DNA of 9,719 nucleotides, taken from positions 1-9,719 of the forward strand of contig CAYPIU010000054.1 in assembly GCA_964410915.1 (NCBI GenBank), written 5' to 3'. The notes under the pieces are model-generated. The model was not told the origin of the DNA. It was given only the letters and a program-made list of their open reading frames with translations, and ran no database searches. The stretch is from CAZFJG01 sp964410915 (GTDB taxonomy: Bacteria > Synergistota > Synergistia > Synergistales > JAFGMB01). Of the stretch, positions 7,362 to 9,719 are shown piece after piece. Both the position numbers and the translations under genes were made by a program. Position 1 is the stretch's first letter; each line of letters opens with the position of its first letter.

Positions 7362-7577
7362 TTAGACGTGATGGAATTCGGCCACTTCAAGGTTGCGTTC
7401 TTCGGTGAGCTGTTTTATCTTTTCTTCATCGAGGCAATCATAACTGCATGCAAGGCCGCAGCTTGCCGAAAGAGATCGGGGGACGGGAACGATCCTTACT
7501 TTGAAACCCTCTTTTCTGCATGCCCGTTCAAACATTATTGCCATACTTGTCACGTCAAAAGTTGCAATACATTTCAT
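7362..7577 (-). CDS. DUF3343 family putative Se/S carrier-like protein
   Basis: This 71-residue protein fits the DUF3343 (Pfam PF11823) family. It has a beta-alpha-beta start (MKCIATFDVTSMAIMFERAC), then VRIVPVPRSLSASCGLAC at 27-44, where the Arg-Ser-x-Ser-x-Ser-Cys-Gly motif is the family hallmark. Cys40 is the conserved position. Cys44 and Cys48 follow at four-residue steps (SCGLACSYDC), and Cys3 and Cys20 bring the total to five cysteines in 71 residues. The family is annotated as a possible selenium or sulfur carrier because of the conserved cysteine and frequent links to selenium and sulfur genes, but direct evidence is thin. The start ATG has AAGGAG about eight bases upstream, and this site overlaps the stop region of the 626-residue gene 14 bp away. 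The two are therefore very likely co-transcribed and possibly translationally coupled. No selD, yedF or cysteine desulfurase is in view. Confidence 0.85.
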   Translation of the reverse strand: MKCIATFDVTSMAIMFERACRKEGFKVRIVPVPRSLSASCGLACSYDCLDEEKIKQLTEERNLEVAEFHHV

Positions 7578-7591
7578 GTCATTATCTCCTT

Positions 7592-9472
7592 CTATTCATT
7601 CTGTTCTGATCTTTCCTCAGTCTCATCTATGCATCCTGACGAAAGGATCTTTACGAGATAGCTGCTTTCTTCAAAGATGATCTCTCTGAAATTTCCCGGA
7701 AAAATTTCAAATCCATCCGGGAAAAGTTTGCCCCAGCTGTATTCTCCCCTGCAGTCTTCAAGCTTAAGCAGGGTCCCGGCAAGGTTTTGATCCAGGTCTG
7801 TGGTTTTGATAATGTTGAAATCGCTGATCAGTTCTTCTATCTTTTCGTTTATGATGTTCCTTTTTTCTGCAGTATTTTCCCTGAGGATGTTCCTCCCGTC
7901 AAATATTTCTGTTGAGATGGTATCGAGAGCCTCTCCGAGGGTATGGATACCTGAATAGACCGAGACGAGTTGTTCCCTGATCTCCGAGAGTTCTTTTCTC
8001 GCCGGTTCGGAATGTCCCCTGTAGGGTTTTGAATATGTTCCGTCCTCAAGACCGTCAGATCCGTTACTAAAGCTGACAGGTGCATGGAGATCCCATTCCA
8101 TGACCCTGAGTGAACGCTGGTTTCTTTCAAGTCGTTTTTGCAGGGCATGTTCCCCGTCCATTTCGTTCAAAGGGGCTCTCCTGGCTGAAAGTCCTGTGTG
8201 GAAGGGTTTTATACCCTCGATAATATCTTCGTCCTCAGAGAGTACCGAATCCACCCACTTGTTGAGAGAAGATGTCTTGAAACCTTTTTTGAGTCTGATC
8301 TCATGGACGGAATTTTTCCCAGATGATTCTGCAAAACTTTCGTAAGGTATATGCTGGCGGCCTCTGATCACGCGTTTATCCCAGTAAAGCTTATCAATAA
8401 AATCCCTGGCTTCTGTGCTTATACTTTCAAGAACTGAAAATTCTTCTGCTGTGTGGCCGTCTTCTTTCATTACGAAGGGGATCGCGAAGGTGTGCGGGTC
8501 CAGTGAAGGTTTTACCAGGTATTCTTTTTGCGCAAGGGCCCTGTAATATTCTATTAATGATGCAGCTTCAAGGTCTATCCATTTTCCGTCAATGACCGGT
8601 ACGGTCTGCAGAAAACTGACAGGGAAATTCTTAAGTTCCAGGAACTGGCTTTTTTCGATCTCGTCATTATCTACAAGTTCGTTAATAAATCTTTTGACTT
8701 TATCGACCCTTTTGGAAAATTCGGCATCGTTTATATCCGCAATGCCCTTTGAAAAATCCTTTCCTTCAATGTATTTTTCAAAATCCCTTTCTTTTCTGAA
8801 TTTGTCCTTGAGTTGTTCCAGAAGGGGAGGGAGGTCTTCATCATTGCATACTTTTTCTTCATATATGTTCTGCAGGAGTGGCTGCAAAAGGCGAAATTCA
8901 TCTCCAGCCGGGATGCTTTGGCATCCTTCTCTGTAAAATGCCTTTCTTGCTGGTTCTTCGAGAAAATCTGTCATATCTGTGCTTATGACATGTTCCTCTG
9001 AAAGGTATGAAAAAAGGCCTTTTTCCTTCGGATCAACGGGATATGGTGTGTTTTCGAGGCTTTTTAGAAAGTAACGGGCATCAGAGCTGGATAACCCTGC
9101 TATCATATGGAGGTCTATCCTGTTCCTTGCATTTTCTGTCTCCGTTGTGAGATTTTCTGTAATATTTGAGGCGTAAAAATTAACCCTGATCAGCATATTG
9201 GCAAGTTCAAGTGTTTTCCGGGTCAGTTTTTCAATATTTCGATGAATATATCCTTTTCTTTTGCCGAAACTCCTCTCTTTCAGGAGTTTTAAGAGGCGTT
9301 CTCTTATATCTGTCCTGACGTTTTCATCTTTATAGATAATGCATACATCAGGAAAAGGGTTATTGGTGCTGTCCTGATCAAAAAACCATTCTACTGCGGT
9401 GTCAAGTACAACATCCATTTCATCCGAATTCAGACTTTTCTGTTCTTCAACCAGGGATCCTGACATGGACAA
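7592..9472 (-). CDS. Uncharacterised 626-residue soluble, mainly helical protein
   Basis: I do not recognise this protein. It is rich in Glu, Asp, Lys and Arg, has no signal peptide or membrane helix, and should be cytosolic. Most of it reads as alpha-helical. The stretch at about 487-556 (PARKELSEIREQLVSVYSG onward, then EKRNIINEKIEELISDF) is a good coiled-coil candidate. Helical, charged segments also occupy 50-110 and 215-275. A more mixed part at 285-340 (FPVSFLQTVPVIDGKWIDLE, then PHTFAIPFVM) may be a globular core, and 422-482 is polar and perhaps loosely structured. Five cysteines (44, 184, 209, 574, 614) are scattered without a metal-site spacing. No nucleotide-binding or nuclease motif stands out. 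The coding frame is uninterrupted for 1.9 kb, has a good ribosome binding site, and abuts the DUF3343 gene by 14 bp, so it is a real gene. The start may be TTG at 9472 or ATG at 9466. Confidence 0.85.
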   Translation of the reverse strand: MSMSGSLVEEQKSLNSDEMDVVLDTAVEWFFDQDSTNNPFPDVCIIYKDENVRTDIRERLLKLLKERSFGKRKGYIHRNIEKLTRKTLELANMLIRVNFYASNITENLTTETENARNRIDLHMIAGLSSSDARYFLKSLENTPYPVDPKEKGLFSYLSEEHVISTDMTDFLEEPARKAFYREGCQSIPAGDEFRLLQPLLQNIYEEKVCNDEDLPPLLEQLKDKFRKERDFEKYIEGKDFSKGIADINDAEFSKRVDKVKRFINELVDNDEIEKSQFLELKNFPVSFLQTVPVIDGKWIDLEAASLIEYYRALAQKEYLVKPSLDPHTFAIPFVMKEDGHTAEEFSVLESISTEARDFIDKLYWDKRVIRGRQHIPYESFAESSGKNSVHEIRLKKGFKTSSLNKWVDSVLSEDEDIIEGIKPFHTGLSARRAPLNEMDGEHALQKRLERNQRSLRVMEWDLHAPVSFSNGSDGLEDGTYSKPYRGHSEPARKELSEIREQLVSVYSGIHTLGEALDTISTEIFDGRNILRENTAEKRNIINEKIEELISDFNIIKTTDLDQNLAGTLLKLEDCRGEYSWGKLFPDGFEIFPGNFREIIFEESSYLVKILSSGCIDETEERSEQNE

Positions 9473-9477
9473 TCTTA

Positions 9478-9483
9478 CCTCCT
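9478..9483 (-). promoter_or_regulatory. Ribosome binding site deciding the start of the 626-residue gene
   Basis: AGGAGG on the minus strand lies five bases before a TTG (9472) and eleven bases before an in-frame ATG (9466), which is two codons later. The spacing favours TTG slightly, while ATG is the stronger initiator. The protein differs by only two residues (Met-Ser) between the choices. Confidence 0.65.
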
Positions 9484-9499
9484 GTTCATTTATAGGAGT

Positions 9500-9508
9500 A
9501 TTTTAACA
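9500..9508 (-). promoter_or_regulatory. Candidate extended -10 promoter for the 626-aa/DUF3343/M48 run
   Basis: On the minus strand TGTTAAAAT (9508-9500) is an extended -10 element, TGnTAAAAT, one mismatch from TGnTATAAT. Initiation would fall near 9493, about 20 bases before the first start codon and just ahead of its ribosome binding site. No recognisable -35 box lies 16-18 bases further upstream, as is common for extended -10 promoters. The call rests on sequence match and position only. Confidence 0.4.
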
Positions 9509-9719
9509 GAACCTGAAGTTTTTGGAGGGTGCGTACTGCCGGGGTGTATCTGTAAAACCTTTAAGGAAAGAGCAAAATGTTGGGTGGATCTTTATCGATA
9601 CATTAGAGTCAAAACCTGAAAAAATATTAACCGCAGGGACTCTTCGAGTCCACGCAGAGAACGCAGAAAAAATAAAGCATTGGAACATTCTAAGAAGACT
9701 GAAACGAGCTGCGCAAAAA
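9509..9719. other. Non-coding region at the right edge
   Basis: No credible gene is visible on either strand. A minus-strand open frame at 9688-9503 has no ribosome binding site and is built across an intergenic repeat. Apart from the CGCAG repeat at 9632-9669, I see no RNA gene, terminator with an adjacent T-tract, or end of a neighbouring gene. Confidence 0.6.
9632..9669. repeat. CGCAG-type intergenic repeat with internal hairpin
   Basis: CGCAG occurs three times (9632-9636, 9653-9657, 9662-9666). The last two belong to a tandem 9-base unit, ACGCAGAGA then ACGCAGAAA (9652-9669). Between the first and second copies is a perfect 6-bp hairpin, GGACTC-TTC-GAGTCC (9637-9651). From memory, similar CGCAGAG-rich intergenic sequences, often of the form TTAACCGCAGAGnnCGCAGAG, recur in many environmental bacterial and archaeal genomes, with no settled function. 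Here only one locus can be seen, so its genomic copy number is unknown. Confidence 0.6.

Noticed and set aside
7344..7661. 105-codon + strand open frame covering the DUF3343 gene
   Set aside because: It is antisense to a recognised family protein and to the end of the 626-aa gene, with no ribosome binding site.
9652..9669. Tandem 9-base units as the start of a CRISPR or microsatellite array
   Set aside because: There are only two units, no spacers and no further copies.
9503..9688. 61-codon minus-strand open frame at the right edge
   Set aside because: It runs across the CGCAG repeat, overlaps the likely promoter, and lacks a ribosome binding site.

Overview
The window is a bacterial chromosome segment, probably from an anaerobe. 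Genes are tightly packed, nearly every start has a GGAGG-type ribosome binding site, base composition looks close to even, and gaps are short and AT-rich. The mix of a class-III-like DUF3343 protein, a bacterial Ste24 protease and a dihydroorotate dehydrogenase-like protein without the canonical catalytic residues would fit a spirochaete or a related anaerobic lineage. That is an impression from the proteins, not a placement; no rRNA or other marker gene is present.

Layout. On the + strand at the left edge is one small gene for a PEBP/YbhB-type protein (77-526). It converges on a long minus-strand run that reads right to left from about 9472 to 590. In transcription order the run holds: an unrecognised 626-residue soluble protein (9472-7592), a 71-residue DUF3343 Se/S-carrier-like protein (7577-7362), a Ste24-type M48 membrane metalloprotease (7307-6048), a dihydroorotate dehydrogenase-like flavoprotein (5959-4946), then carA (4779-3733) and carB (3733-590). 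A perfect 14-bp hairpin at 546-580 separates the two convergent transcription units.

How the parts work together. carA and carB overlap by one base (TGATG) and encode the two subunits of glutamine-dependent carbamoyl-phosphate synthase, which feeds pyrimidine and arginine synthesis. They have their own good sigma70-type promoter in the 166-bp gap before carA, and an imperfect inverted repeat lies across that promoter. The four genes upstream have gaps of 14, 54 and 88 bp and could form one transcript starting at an extended -10 element near 9500-9508. No shared pathway is evident for those four. The tight 626-aa/DUF3343 pair is the least explained part.

Nothing here looks like a phage, insertion sequence, CRISPR array or defence island. 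The most useful leads are: the orphan 626-aa protein coupled to a cysteine-rich DUF3343 protein; the degenerate DHODH-like protein next to carAB; departures from consensus in CarA and in the CarB regulatory domain; the carA control region; and a CGCAG-type intergenic repeat with a built-in hairpin at 9632-9669.
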